Positions 1-6,816 are shown, counted from the first letter of the stretch. The stretch is DNA of 9,268 bases from CAZRHR01 sp964599915 (GCA_964599915.1 CAZRHR010000087.1:1-9268); one strand, 5' to 3'. The notes: a model not told the origin generated them from the letters alone. Numbers and translations: made by a program.

Positions 1-1302
1 GTAATGGAGGCTACCATTACCAAATGGTTGGTACAAGAGGGGGACATGATAGATTTAGAACAAAGCATTGTAGAAATTGCCACCGATAAAGTGGACTCTG
101 AAGTTCCTTCACCGGAGAAGGGACGTTTGGTGAAAAAAATATTTGCTGAAGGGGATGTAGTGAAAATCGGAACGGCCTTTGCCTTGGTTGAAACAGACGT
201 TTCAGTGGTGGCAAGTAGTCCGGAAGTGAGTGCTCCGGCTGCTCCGGTGGTCATGGAAGCGCCTGCACCTGCTGCCGTACCTTTTGTACCAGCGGCTGAA
301 ACCACCTTAGTTTCTTCCGGTTCAGACGCACGTTTTTACTCACCTTTGGTGAAAAATATCGCCCAAAAAGAACAAATTAGTGCGGAGGAGTTGGCTCATA
401 TTCCTGGAACAGGTTCAGAGGGTCGCGTAACCAAGCAAGACATTCTTCAATACCTTGAGGGAGGCAGGAAGGCAGGTCCAGCGGTTACTGCTCCACCACC
501 GCCAACACCAGCGCCAACACCAACGGCACCACCTACCCCAGCTCCAAGTGCCGCCCCAACAGCAGCGCCCAAACCTCCTATCGTGTTAGGAGGAGAGGAT
601 ACCATCGTGGAAATGGACCGTATGCGTAAAATGATTGCGGCGCACATGGTCATGTCCAAGCAAACTTCCCCGCACGTTACCAGTTATGTGGAAGCGGATG
701 TGACTCACATGGTGAAATGGCGGGAGCGTGTAAAGAATGAGTACGAAAAGAAACACGGCGAGAAAATCACTTTTACACCTATTATTCTTGAAGCGGTTGC
801 GAGAGCCATTCGGGAGTTTCCCGGTGTGAACGCTTCCGTAGATGGAGACAGGGTGGTGCTGAGAGGTCGGGTAAACATTGGGATGGCCACGGCACTTCCT
901 ACCGGAAACCTCATCGTTCCTGTCATTAAAGATGCAGACCAAATGAATTTACTTGGTCTTACGCGCAAAGTGAATGACCTCGCCAACCGTGCCAGAAACA
1001 ATAAATTGGACCCGGATGATATTAGCGGAGGTACCTATACCGTGACCAATGTCGGCACCTTCGGGAACGTGATGGGAACGCCTATCATCAATCAGCCGCA
1101 AGTGGCCATTTTAGCGGTTGGTGCCATTCGGAAAAAACCTGCCGTATTGGAAACTTCCGAAGGTGATGTCATCGCCATTAGGCACATGATGTTCTTATCC
1201 CACTCCTATGACCACCGCGTAGTTGACGGCGCTTTAGGCGGTCGTTTTGTAAAACGTGTGGCAGAAATTCTTGAATCTTTTGACCCTAACCGACCCATTT
1301 AA
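1..1302 (+). CDS. 2-oxo acid dehydrogenase E2 component (dihydrolipoamide acyltransferase), 5' end missing
   Basis: This is the E2 core subunit of a 2-oxo acid dehydrogenase complex. It passes an acyl group from a swinging lipoyl-lysine to CoA. Counting from the first in-window Met (base 4), residues 1-65 are most of a single lipoyl domain with the lipoylated Lys29 in TDKVDSE. Residues 66-105 are an Ala/Pro linker, about 108-152 are the peripheral E1/E3-binding domain (RFYSPLVKNIA, GSEGRVTKQDIL), 156-192 are a second, very Pro/Ala/Thr-rich linker, and about 198-430 are the catalytic domain with His404 and Asp408 in DHRVVDG. The Met at base 4 is not the true start: the preceding in-frame codon is Val, and family members read GESVMEAT here, so roughly 10-20 residues lie outside the window. 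The sequence resembles branched-chain-type E2 proteins of Bacteroidota, but acyl specificity cannot be decided from it. The downstream exonuclease starts 5 nt after the stop and is probably cotranscribed. Confidence 0.95.
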   Translation, partial: VMEATITKWLVQEGDMIDLEQSIVEIATDKVDSEVPSPEKGRLVKKIFAEGDVVKIGTAFALVETDVSVVASSPEVSAPAAPVVMEAPAPAAVPFVPAAETTLVSSGSDARFYSPLVKNIAQKEQISAEELAHIPGTGSEGRVTKQDILQYLEGGRKAGPAVTAPPPPTPAPTPTAPPTPAPSAAPTAAPKPPIVLGGEDTIVEMDRMRKMIAAHMVMSKQTSPHVTSYVEADVTHMVKWRERVKNEYEKKHGEKITFTPIILEAVARAIREFPGVNASVDGDRVVLRGRVNIGMATALPTGNLIVPVIKDADQMNLLGLTRKVNDLANRARNNKLDPDDISGGTYTVTNVGTFGNVMGTPIINQPQVAILAVGAIRKKPAVLETSEGDVIAIRHMMFLSHSYDHRVVDGALGGRFVKRVAEILESFDPNRPI

Positions 1303-1307
1303 TTCGA

Positions 1308-2084
1308 ATGGCTTTACAACTGCTCAAACCCCTATGTTTTTTTGATATCGAATCCACCGGATTAAATGTCACGAAAGATCGTATTGTAGAAATCAGTTTT
1401 GTTCGCTTAATGCCCGATGGCAGCCAAGAGGAAAAACATTATCTGCTCAACCCCCTTATCCCTATTTCTGCTGAGGCTGCCGCCATTCACGGAATTACCG
1501 ATGATAAAGTGGCCCAATGCCCAAGTTTTGCCGATGTGGCTGCAGACATGCATGCTTTTATTGGTGAGGCGGACCTTGCTGGGTTTAATGCTTTGAAGTT
1601 CGACATCCCCATGTTGCTCGAAGAATTTGCCAGGGTGGGGATAGATTTACAAGTGGAAAAAAGAGAGCTCATAGATGTTCAGGTGATATTCCATAAGATG
1701 GAAGAGCGAACACTTGCCGCTGCTTACCGCTTTTATTGCGATAAAGACTTAGAAAATGCACATAGTGCCCATGCAGACACTATGGCCACTTTGGAAGTTT
1801 TCAAGGCACAAATAGAAAAGTATACTCAGCTTCCTAAAACTTTGCGAGGTCTGGCCCAATGGATGGGGAATGATGTAAAAGTGGATTTAGAAGGCAGAAT
1901 AGTTTTAAATGAAAACCGAATTCCTGTATTTAATTTCGGTAAACACAAAGGAAAATCCGTAAAACAGGTATTTCAAGCGGAACCCTCTTATTATTCTTGG
2001 ATGATGGAGGGTGACTTTTCAGCTCATACAAAGAGAATTATTACAAAAATTAAGATGGATTTATTCAAAATAGCCAATCGTTAA
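1308..2084 (+). CDS. DEDDh 3'-5' exonuclease (DnaQ/ExoX-like)
   Basis: This is a 258-residue cytosolic 3'-5' exonuclease of the DnaQ-like superfamily. All acidic metal-binding residues are visible: Asp13 and Glu15 in FFDIESTG (Exo I), Asp99 in GFNALKFDIPML (Exo II), and His152/Asp157 in HSAHAD (Exo III, HxxxxD form, so DEDDh type). The nuclease fold ends near residue 175. A C-terminal module at about 205-250 (FNFGKHKGKSV ... YYSWMM) matches the pattern of the ExoX-like C-terminal domain. It is too small to be a replicative polymerase subunit and lacks a polymerase domain, so proofreading, repair or RNA/DNA end trimming are the likely roles; the substrate is inferred, not seen. The ATG lies 5 nt after the E2 stop with no Shine-Dalgarno, which is normal for Bacteroidota and suggests an operon with E2. 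Confidence 0.93.
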   Translation: MALQLLKPLCFFDIESTGLNVTKDRIVEISFVRLMPDGSQEEKHYLLNPLIPISAEAAAIHGITDDKVAQCPSFADVAADMHAFIGEADLAGFNALKFDIPMLLEEFARVGIDLQVEKRELIDVQVIFHKMEERTLAAAYRFYCDKDLENAHSAHADTMATLEVFKAQIEKYTQLPKTLRGLAQWMGNDVKVDLEGRIVLNENRIPVFNFGKHKGKSVKQVFQAEPSYYSWMMEGDFSAHTKRIITKIKMDLFKIANR

Positions 2085-2107
2085 TTTAAATCTTAAATTA
2101 ATTTTTT
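2081..2107 (+). terminator. A/T-only hairpin with T-run after the exonuclease
   Basis: A perfect 9-bp stem, TTAATTTAA (2081-2089) with TTAAATTAA (2093-2101), closes a 3-nt loop and is followed directly by six T (2102-2107). It overlaps the exonuclease stop codon (2082-2084). The shape is that of an intrinsic terminator, but the stem has no G:C pairs, so its strength is doubtful. Its T-run overlaps the -33 element of the next promoter. It could instead act as an A/T-rich upstream element for that promoter. Confidence 0.4.
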
Positions 2108-2136
2108 GGGTAATCAATTTTAAACCATTACTTTTG
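2105..2136 (+). promoter_or_regulatory. Bacteroidota-type sigma-ABfr promoter for the OmpA-family gene
   Basis: A -33 TTTG lies at 2105-2108 and a -7 box TACTTTTG (exact TAnnTTTG) at 2129-2136, separated by 20 bp. This is the consensus and spacing used by the primary sigma factor of Bacteroidota. Transcription would begin near 2142-2145, leaving a leader of about 35-40 nt before the ATG at 2181. Confidence 0.75.
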
Positions 2137-2153
2137 CCGCTATCGAGTTGTTT

Positions 2154-2180
2154 TGATTTAAATCAGGAAGAAACTTTCCT
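2154..2180 (+). promoter_or_regulatory. Leader elements before the OmpA-family start: 12-bp palindrome and AGGAAG
   Basis: The short leader holds a perfect 12-bp palindrome TGATTTAAATCA (2154-2165) followed by AGGAAG (2165-2170), which is Shine-Dalgarno-like and 10 nt upstream of the ATG. AGGAA (2165-2169) can also pair with TTCCT (2176-2180), giving a small hairpin that abuts the start codon. Base pairing could modulate initiation, but this rests on sequence complementarity only. Confidence 0.3.
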
Positions 2181-4427
2181 ATGAATATAATCCGCCTTTT
2201 TGTCTTATATTTTGTGCTTTCTATACCTGTAAGCGCTCAGTCCGTGGAGTTTACTATAGATGCTTTTCCTTCGGACGCTGCAGGATTAAAAAAGGCGCTT
2301 TCTGCTTTGGACCGTGGAAGACGCTTTGCAGAAAAAGGGGCTCAACATTATGAGAGAGCACTCAAATATTATTTAGATGCGCACAAGTTCAATCCCAAAA
2401 ATGCCCAATTAAATTTTGAGATTGGTAATATTTACAATGCGCTTAGGGATAAGGCGAATGCAGCTTCTTTTATGGAAACGGCTATGCGTCTCGACCCCAA
2501 ATATCGTACCGACGGCCTATTTATTTTAGCTGAAACATACCATCGCGATGGACAATGGGATAAGGCCATAAAAGCGTATCGTGAATATATAACGCTTATC
2601 TCCTCTGACGCGGATTTATATAATCTCCGACAAAGAAACCAGATTGAAACTGAAATTATTGAAATTAACCGTCGCATTGTTCAATGTGAAAATGGACGCG
2701 AAATTACACAAGACACTGTACCCCTGCTTGTTTCGAACATGGGAAAACGTTTAAATACAAAGTATCCTGAGTATGCTGCTATTGTAAACCGCGATGAAAC
2801 TTTTATGGTTTTTACCAGCCGTCGCCCCGGAAACACCGGAGGTAAAATCCCACAGGGCGAAGTGTTTCAATATGAGGATATTTACTTTTCTGAAAGAGAC
2901 AAAGGTGGGAATTGGAGCACCGCGCGTCGCGTGGAAGGTATCAACACCAAAAAGCATGATGCTACTGTATGGCTTGCACCGGATGGTAATCGCATGATCA
3001 TGTACCGCGAAACGGGTAAAGGGGATCTCTTTACCTCGGAAATGATTGATGGGCAAAAATGGGCCAAACCCAAGCGCATGCGTCAAATTAATTCTCGGTT
3101 CCGCGAAGCACATGCCTCGATGACAGCAGATGGAAAAACCATTTATTTTACTTCCAACAACCCACGTTTGGGAACCTACTCTCTCGATATCTATAAAGTT
3201 ACTTTAGATAGCGCCTCCGGAAAATGGTCCAAGCCCGTGAACATGGGTGGGGTAATTAACTCTGAATACGATGAAGAGTGTGTATTTGTCTCTGATGATG
3301 GAAACACACTTTACTTCAGCTCAAACGGTCATAACACCATGGGAGGCATGGACATCTTTAAAACAGAATTTAAAGATGGTCAATGGACCAAGCCTGAAAA
3401 CCTCGGATTCCCTATCAATACCGCTGCCGATGATGTATTTATTTTCTTCATTCATGGTACAGACCGCGCTTATCTCGACTCTGACCGAGGTGGAGGAAAA
3501 GGCGAAAAAGACGTTTACCTTGTTGAGCTACAAGAAGGTAAAACCGTGCCTTACCACTTTGTCGTAATCGACTCTGCGACCGGTAAGCCCATAAATGTTC
3601 AACTTCAAATTGTTTCCACGAAAGACCAACAGGAATATCGTGTGTATGAACAACCAGACGGCCAAATGACCGTGCTGCCTGTGTTTGGTCACTTTTATGT
3701 AAAAGCAACCTCTTTAGGTTATAAATCCTACATTGGCACCATTAATACACGTTACAATTCTGTAGATGAAAAGAATTTCCGTGATACCATTTACATGAAC
3801 TTGGGTCAGGATGTAATTACCCTTGCCGGGGTTGTAAAAGACCGTATGACGGGTGAAGAAATCAACGGACAAATTGAAATTTCTTCCGAAGAACATTTCG
3901 CCCAGCTGGTTCGCGCCGACAAAAGAGGTCGTTTCAAAACCGTTGTTTCGCCAGAACAACTGTATACCATTCGTGTAACTGCCGATGGTTATGAAACCAC
4001 CGTGGAAAAAGCCAAATTCGATGTAGATCCTGATATTCCCGAATATATCAAGGACTTCTACATGGATCGCCTAGACTTCTCTGAAACCTATCGCTTGAAT
4101 AATATTTTCTTCGATTTCGATCGCGCCACCCTTCGTGAAGCTTCGATTCGTGAATTGAAAAACTTGAAGTTCTTGTTGGAGAAATATCCCAATGCCCGGG
4201 TTGAAATTTCTGCCCACACCGACAACATCGGTAGCCGTGCATACAACCTGGTACTATCTCAACGGAGGGCAGAGGCTGTTATGCAGTGGCTCGTGCTAAA
4301 CGGACTTGATAAAAAACGTCTCGTAGCCCGTGGGTACGCGTTCGACAAGCCCGCTGCACCTAACGATACGCCCGAAAATCGCCAGCTCAACCGTCGTGTT
4401 GAATTCCGATTCCTACGCGATAAATAA
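2181..4427 (+). CDS. Exported TPR / PD40 propeller / regulatory-domain / OmpA-family protein (PorE-like architecture)
   Basis: This is a 748-residue periplasmic protein expected to anchor to peptidoglycan. Residues 1-20 form a signal peptide with a signal-peptidase-I-type end (PVSAQS); there is no lipobox Cys. Residues about 45-140 are TPR-like helices (paired YLDAHKFNP / GNIYNALRD / AMRLDP repeats). Residues about 185-450 form a PD40/WD40-like beta-propeller with repeated blades such as ASMTADGKTIYFTSN and CVFVSDDGNTLYFSSNG, and with SKP/TKP blade turns. Residues about 455-540 and 545-605 look like one or two carboxypeptidase-regulatory-like beta domains. Residues about 638-746 are the OmpA C-terminal domain, with the diaminopimelate-binding pair Asp681 (AHTDN) and Arg696 (SQRRA) at the usual 15-residue spacing. 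The same domain order is known for PorE of the type IX secretion system, but Bacteroidota carry several such paralogues and PorE is a lipoprotein. The PorE function is therefore only a possibility. The gene appears monocistronic, with its own promoter and terminator. Confidence 0.93.
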   Translation: MNIIRLFVLYFVLSIPVSAQSVEFTIDAFPSDAAGLKKALSALDRGRRFAEKGAQHYERALKYYLDAHKFNPKNAQLNFEIGNIYNALRDKANAASFMETAMRLDPKYRTDGLFILAETYHRDGQWDKAIKAYREYITLISSDADLYNLRQRNQIETEIIEINRRIVQCENGREITQDTVPLLVSNMGKRLNTKYPEYAAIVNRDETFMVFTSRRPGNTGGKIPQGEVFQYEDIYFSERDKGGNWSTARRVEGINTKKHDATVWLAPDGNRMIMYRETGKGDLFTSEMIDGQKWAKPKRMRQINSRFREAHASMTADGKTIYFTSNNPRLGTYSLDIYKVTLDSASGKWSKPVNMGGVINSEYDEECVFVSDDGNTLYFSSNGHNTMGGMDIFKTEFKDGQWTKPENLGFPINTAADDVFIFFIHGTDRAYLDSDRGGGKGEKDVYLVELQEGKTVPYHFVVIDSATGKPINVQLQIVSTKDQQEYRVYEQPDGQMTVLPVFGHFYVKATSLGYKSYIGTINTRYNSVDEKNFRDTIYMNLGQDVITLAGVVKDRMTGEEINGQIEISSEEHFAQLVRADKRGRFKTVVSPEQLYTIRVTADGYETTVEKAKFDVDPDIPEYIKDFYMDRLDFSETYRLNNIFFDFDRATLREASIRELKNLKFLLEKYPNARVEISAHTDNIGSRAYNLVLSQRRAEAVMQWLVLNGLDKKRLVARGYAFDKPAAPNDTPENRQLNRRVEFRFLRDK

Positions 4428-4437
4428 AACATTAAAC

Positions 4438-4462
4438 AGCCCCGTTCATCGGGGCTTTTTTT
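4438..4462 (+). terminator. Rho-independent terminator of the OmpA-family gene
   Basis: The stem AGCCCCG (4438-4444) pairs perfectly with CGGGGCT (4450-4456) around a 5-nt loop, followed by a run of T to 4462. It begins 10 nt after the stop codon. On the opposite strand the hairpin is followed by a poorer T-stretch, so it may only partly stop transcription from the convergent gene. Confidence 0.92.
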
Positions 4463-4550
4463 ATGCCTTTGTGTTTTGGCTTCCATGGTATCGCACCCAA
4501 AAGGCCCTTGATGTTTTTTGCTTTGTCTTTTGCTTGGCGTTGTCGATTTA

Positions 4551-4580
4551 GGTTCTATGGATGAGATAATCTCATGAACC
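4551..4580. repeat. Nested palindrome in the convergent intergenic region
   Basis: ATGAGAT (4561-4567) and ATCTCAT (4569-4575) form a perfect inverted repeat around a single A. It is bracketed by GGTTC (4551-4555) and GAACC (4576-4580), also inverted, with an unpaired TATGG on the left arm only. Neither strand is followed by a T-run, so it is not an ordinary terminator. It lies between two convergent genes, where dispersed palindromic repeats often sit. Whether it occurs elsewhere in the genome cannot be seen here. Confidence 0.6.
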
Positions 4581-4611
4581 CATGGATTCATTGGGCATGG
4601 GACATGGATTC
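4581..4611. repeat. Short direct repeat CATGGATTC x2
   Basis: CATGGATTC occurs at 4581-4589 and again at 4603-4611, immediately next to the nested palindrome, with related CATGGG in between. The rest of 4463-4691 contains no convincing reading frame, tRNA or promoter, and no clear terminator for the minus-strand gene that ends at 4692. Confidence 0.45.
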
Positions 4612-4691
4612 GGTCGTTACCTTCAGAAGCGGTCGGAGGGGGATTTACTGCCTACCTAAAGACAACCTCGTGAAAGCGTAATATAGTTTGC

Positions 4692-5885
4692 TTAGCGCTT
4701 GGTTTTCGCTTGCTCTGCCAGGGTGGCATACAGGTGGCGAAGTGGTTCGCTCACCGTCATGTTTCTTCGTGCCAAGACGCGCTCCATGGTTTCCATGGCC
4801 GCCTTTAACTCGTAACCGGTCATGCCTTGAGGCCCGCCCCAGGTGAAATCCGGAATAAAATTTCTAGGAAATCCAGCCCCAAAAATATTGCAACTTACGC
4901 CTACCACCGTTCCTGTATTGAACATGGTGTTAATACCTGCTTTTGAGTGGTCACCCATGACAAGCCCGGCAAATTGTTTGCCTGTACTTTCAAACGTTTG
5001 CAAGGCGTAATTCCACATTTTCACCTCAGCATAATTGTTTTTTAGATTGGAGTTGTTGGTGTCTGCGCCCAAATTGCACCATTCACCAAGTACCGCATTT
5101 CCAAGAAATCCATCGTGTGCTTTATTGGAAAATCCAAAGATTTGCACGTTGTTCAGTTCGCCGCCCACTTTGGAATGGGGTCCAATGGCGGTAGGCCCGT
5201 ACACTTTGGTTCCCATTTTTAGGACGCCGTGTTCCGCCAATACAAAGGGACCACGTACCATGCTGCCTTCCATTACTTCGGCATCTTTTCCTATGTAAAT
5301 GGGACCGGACAAGGTATTAAAGGTGGCACCGTATACTGCTGCGCCTTCTTCTATAAATAAATTTTCTGCCGGACCAATGAGTTTGCAATGTTCTGGTAAC
5401 GTGGCTGAGGTTCGGCTTGCAGTTACCCAAGCCATATCTCTTGGGATTTCATCGCCCAAAGCGGTAAAAATGTCCCAGCACCTGAAAATTCCACGGGGCT
5501 TTTGCGCTACCTCGTAGGTAGGAAAATGACTTGGTGGGAATTCCGGAAAGTGCTCCATGGCCGAAGCCGGAAGGTAGGCTGCCACCACTTGGTTTTGATA
5601 GGTCAAATACCCAAACTCTTTCAACTGCTTTAATTCTTCCTTGAATGCCTCTTCTGGTAAAAGGTGACCGGCGATGCAGAGGTAGTGGTCCGCTTCTGGA
5701 AAAGGGAAAAGAGGCGCCAATGTTTCATTGGTTTTGAATCCGGGTTCATGGGTTAGACCCAAGGCGACTTTCCATTTTTCAGCGTGGGTGAGTAATCCTG
5801 TGCGAAATGCGCCTGTAGGGCGGGTAAGGCTCAAAGGTGCAAGATGCATGTGGAGGTCGGGTGCATCGAAAAGTATAAGTTGCAT
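4692..5885 (-). CDS. GlmU-like UDP-GlcNAc pyrophosphorylase / glucosamine-1-phosphate acetyltransferase family protein
   Basis: This is a 397-residue cytosolic protein of the short GlmU-like family found in Bacteroidota. The family is assigned to making UDP-N-acetylglucosamine for peptidoglycan and surface polysaccharides. The N-terminus (MQLILFDAP ... LSLTRPTGAFRTGLLTHAEKW) is the family's variant nucleotidyltransferase start, in which LTRP replaces the usual GxGTRM loop. From about residue 170 the sequence becomes a left-handed beta-helix with hexapeptide-type turns (IGKDAEV, LKMGTKVYGPTAIGPHSKVG, GDHSKAGINTMFNTGTVVG). The start is placed at the ATG at 5885 rather than the in-frame GTG at 5897, because family members begin at this FDxP-containing strand. 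No Shine-Dalgarno or clear promoter is visible in the short gap after the L31 terminator, so it may rely on read-through or a non-consensus promoter. The biochemical role is inferred from the family; neither activity can be proven from sequence. Confidence 0.85.
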   Translation of the reverse strand: MQLILFDAPDLHMHLAPLSLTRPTGAFRTGLLTHAEKWKVALGLTHEPGFKTNETLAPLFPFPEADHYLCIAGHLLPEEAFKEELKQLKEFGYLTYQNQVVAAYLPASAMEHFPEFPPSHFPTYEVAQKPRGIFRCWDIFTALGDEIPRDMAWVTASRTSATLPEHCKLIGPAENLFIEEGAAVYGATFNTLSGPIYIGKDAEVMEGSMVRGPFVLAEHGVLKMGTKVYGPTAIGPHSKVGGELNNVQIFGFSNKAHDGFLGNAVLGEWCNLGADTNNSNLKNNYAEVKMWNYALQTFESTGKQFAGLVMGDHSKAGINTMFNTGTVVGVSCNIFGAGFPRNFIPDFTWGGPQGMTGYELKAAMETMERVLARRNMTVSEPLRHLYATLAEQAKTKR

Positions 5886-5920
5886 AGTTGAAACCACTTG
5901 ATTTGGCAGTGAAAATAGGC

Positions 5921-5946
5921 AAAAAAAAAGCCACCTGAGGGGTGGC
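5921..5946 (-). terminator. Rho-independent terminator of the L31 gene
   Basis: Read on the minus strand, GCCACC (5946-5941) pairs with GGTGGC (5935-5930) around a 5-nt loop, followed by nine T (5929-5921). It starts 24 nt after the L31 stop and lies 35 nt before the next start, so it separates L31 from the GlmU-like gene. Confidence 0.9.
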
Positions 5947-5970
5947 CTTTATATTTATGAACACAGGGAA

Positions 5971-6234
5971 TTATTCCTGGGTTTTTACATGCTTTTTGTA
6001 GCGGTTCATGAACTTGTCCACGCGACCTGCTGTATCGATAAGCTTCATCTTACCTGTGAAGTAAGGGTGAGACGTGTTTGAAATCTCCACTTTGAATAGG
6101 GGATATTCATTCCCATCTTCCCATGTGATGGACTCACGGGTCTGCACACAAGAGCGGGTTAAGAATGAAAAATCGTTGGATACATCCTTAAATACGACCA
6201 AGCGATACTCTTTGGGGTGAATGCCTTCTTTCAT
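5971..6234 (-). CDS. rpmE2: 50S ribosomal protein L31 type B (zinc-free form)
   Basis: This 87-residue ribosomal protein of the large subunit contacts 5S rRNA and helps bridge the subunits. It opens MKEGIHPKEYRLVVFKD and contains SCVQTRES and the HPYFTGKMKLIDTAGRVDKFMNRY tail, all typical of L31 type B. It has only one Cys (residue 29), so the four-Cys zinc site of type-A L31 is absent; this is the C-minus form. In several bacteria such forms replace the zinc form under zinc limitation, but in many Bacteroidota it is the sole L31, and this window cannot tell which applies. It has its own promoter and terminator, so it is transcribed alone. Confidence 0.97.
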   Translation of the reverse strand: MKEGIHPKEYRLVVFKDVSNDFSFLTRSCVQTRESITWEDGNEYPLFKVEISNTSHPYFTGKMKLIDTAGRVDKFMNRYKKHVKTQE

Positions 6235-6272
6235 GATATAGGTAAATGCGTGTAATCTATCTTTAGAGGGTG

Positions 6273-6303
6273 CAAAAATAAATGGTTTGGGCCAAACTAC
6301 AAA
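6273..6303 (-). promoter_or_regulatory. Bacteroidota-type promoter for rpmE2
   Basis: On the minus strand a -33 TTTG (6303-6300) is followed after 19 bp by TATTTTTG (6280-6273), an exact TAnnTTTG -7 box. Transcription would start near 6266, about 30 nt before the ATG at 6234. The promoter lies in the short gap after the 164-residue gene, with no obvious terminator between them, so read-through from the upstream operon is also possible. Confidence 0.75.
6285..6297. promoter_or_regulatory. 13-bp palindrome inside the rpmE2 promoter spacer (possible operator)
   Basis: GTTTGG (6285-6290) and CCAAAC (6292-6297) are perfect inverted repeats around one central base. They sit wholly between the -33 and -7 boxes of the rpmE2 promoter. 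A protein bound there would be placed to block RNA polymerase. L31 paralogues are targets of the zinc repressor Zur in some bacteria. That this is a Zur-type or other site is an inference, and a 6+6 palindrome can arise by chance. Confidence 0.35.
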
Positions 6304-6321
6304 ACAATTTCGTGAATTATT

Positions 6322-6816
6322 TCAAGAAGAAACATGGGCTTGTGTCAGGTAACGTTTCATCCACGTGTCGGCGATGGGTGAAATTCCTTTCTGGCGAAAA
6401 GACCCCAAGGTGGTCAAGGTGAGATCCAAGACCTGGGTTTCGGCGGAAATCAACCCGGCAGCTTCATGCGGTGAATAAACCTTCAGTTTTTCCTTTTCCC
6501 AAATGGGAATTAAAAGCCTGTTCGATAAAGAAACACCCAGATGTTGTTCGATGTGTTTAATGATGCGGTAACTGGCATCAATGGAACAGCCTGTGGCTGC
6601 TTGTTGGGTTTCATCAACCCCTAAAATCAAAAGCTGCTGTTGCCAAATGGCAAATCCTGCAGACAAGGCTGAACCGTGGGCCTGCCAGGCATGGGTAAAT
6701 TGAGCCAATTGCTCTTCTACAAAAGATTCTTGTGTCTTGTTAAATGGTTGTTCCGCCAAATACAACCAAATGCGGGTATGGTCGGGCAAATCTGCCAAAA
6801 GGTGATTTATGCTCAT
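6322..6816 (-). CDS. Conserved Bacteroidota protein of unknown function (family often mislabelled 'ABC transporter ATPase')
   Basis: This is a 164-residue soluble protein with no signal peptide or membrane segment. It contains RIWLYLAEQPFN near residues 15-26, a helix with VEEQLAQFTHAWQAHG, a strand QLLILGVDE, the motif ATGCSID at 74-80 with the only Cys (77), and an acidic/aromatic tail with DTWMKRYL. These match my recollection of a small conserved Bacteroidota family that databases often call 'ABC transporter ATPase'. There is no Walker A, Walker B or ABC signature, so that name is not supported. Its ATG overlaps the stop of the CCG-domain Fe-S gene (ATGA, 6813-6816), which implies translational coupling and a shared pathway. 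I cannot assign a function; accessory or chaperone roles for the Fe-S pair are speculative. Confidence 0.88.
   Translation of the reverse strand: MSINHLLADLPDHTRIWLYLAEQPFNKTQESFVEEQLAQFTHAWQAHGSALSAGFAIWQQQLLILGVDETQQAATGCSIDASYRIIKHIEQHLGVSLSNRLLIPIWEKEKLKVYSPHEAAGLISAETQVLDLTLTTLGSFRQKGISPIADTWMKRYLTQAHVSS

Noticed and set aside
447..942. Antisense open frames opposite the E2 gene, including a Gly/Ala/Val-rich one at 447-659.
   Set aside because: They mirror the Pro/Ala-rich linker and catalytic domain of E2, resemble no family, and lie wholly inside a well-supported gene.
4259..4591. Open frames at 4330-4551 (+) and 4259-4591 (-) spanning the end of the OmpA-family gene and the gap after it.
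   Set aside because: Both cross the strong terminator at 4438-4462, overlap the OmpA domain coding sequence, and have biased, family-less translations.
5886..5897. GTG start at 5897 for the GlmU-like protein.
   Set aside because: It adds only four residues (MVST) before the ATG at 5885, where the family's conserved N-terminal strand begins.
6322..6816. Naming the 164-residue protein an ABC transporter ATPase.
   Set aside because: No Walker A, Walker B, Q-loop or LSGGQ motif is present and it is too short for an ABC nucleotide-binding domain.
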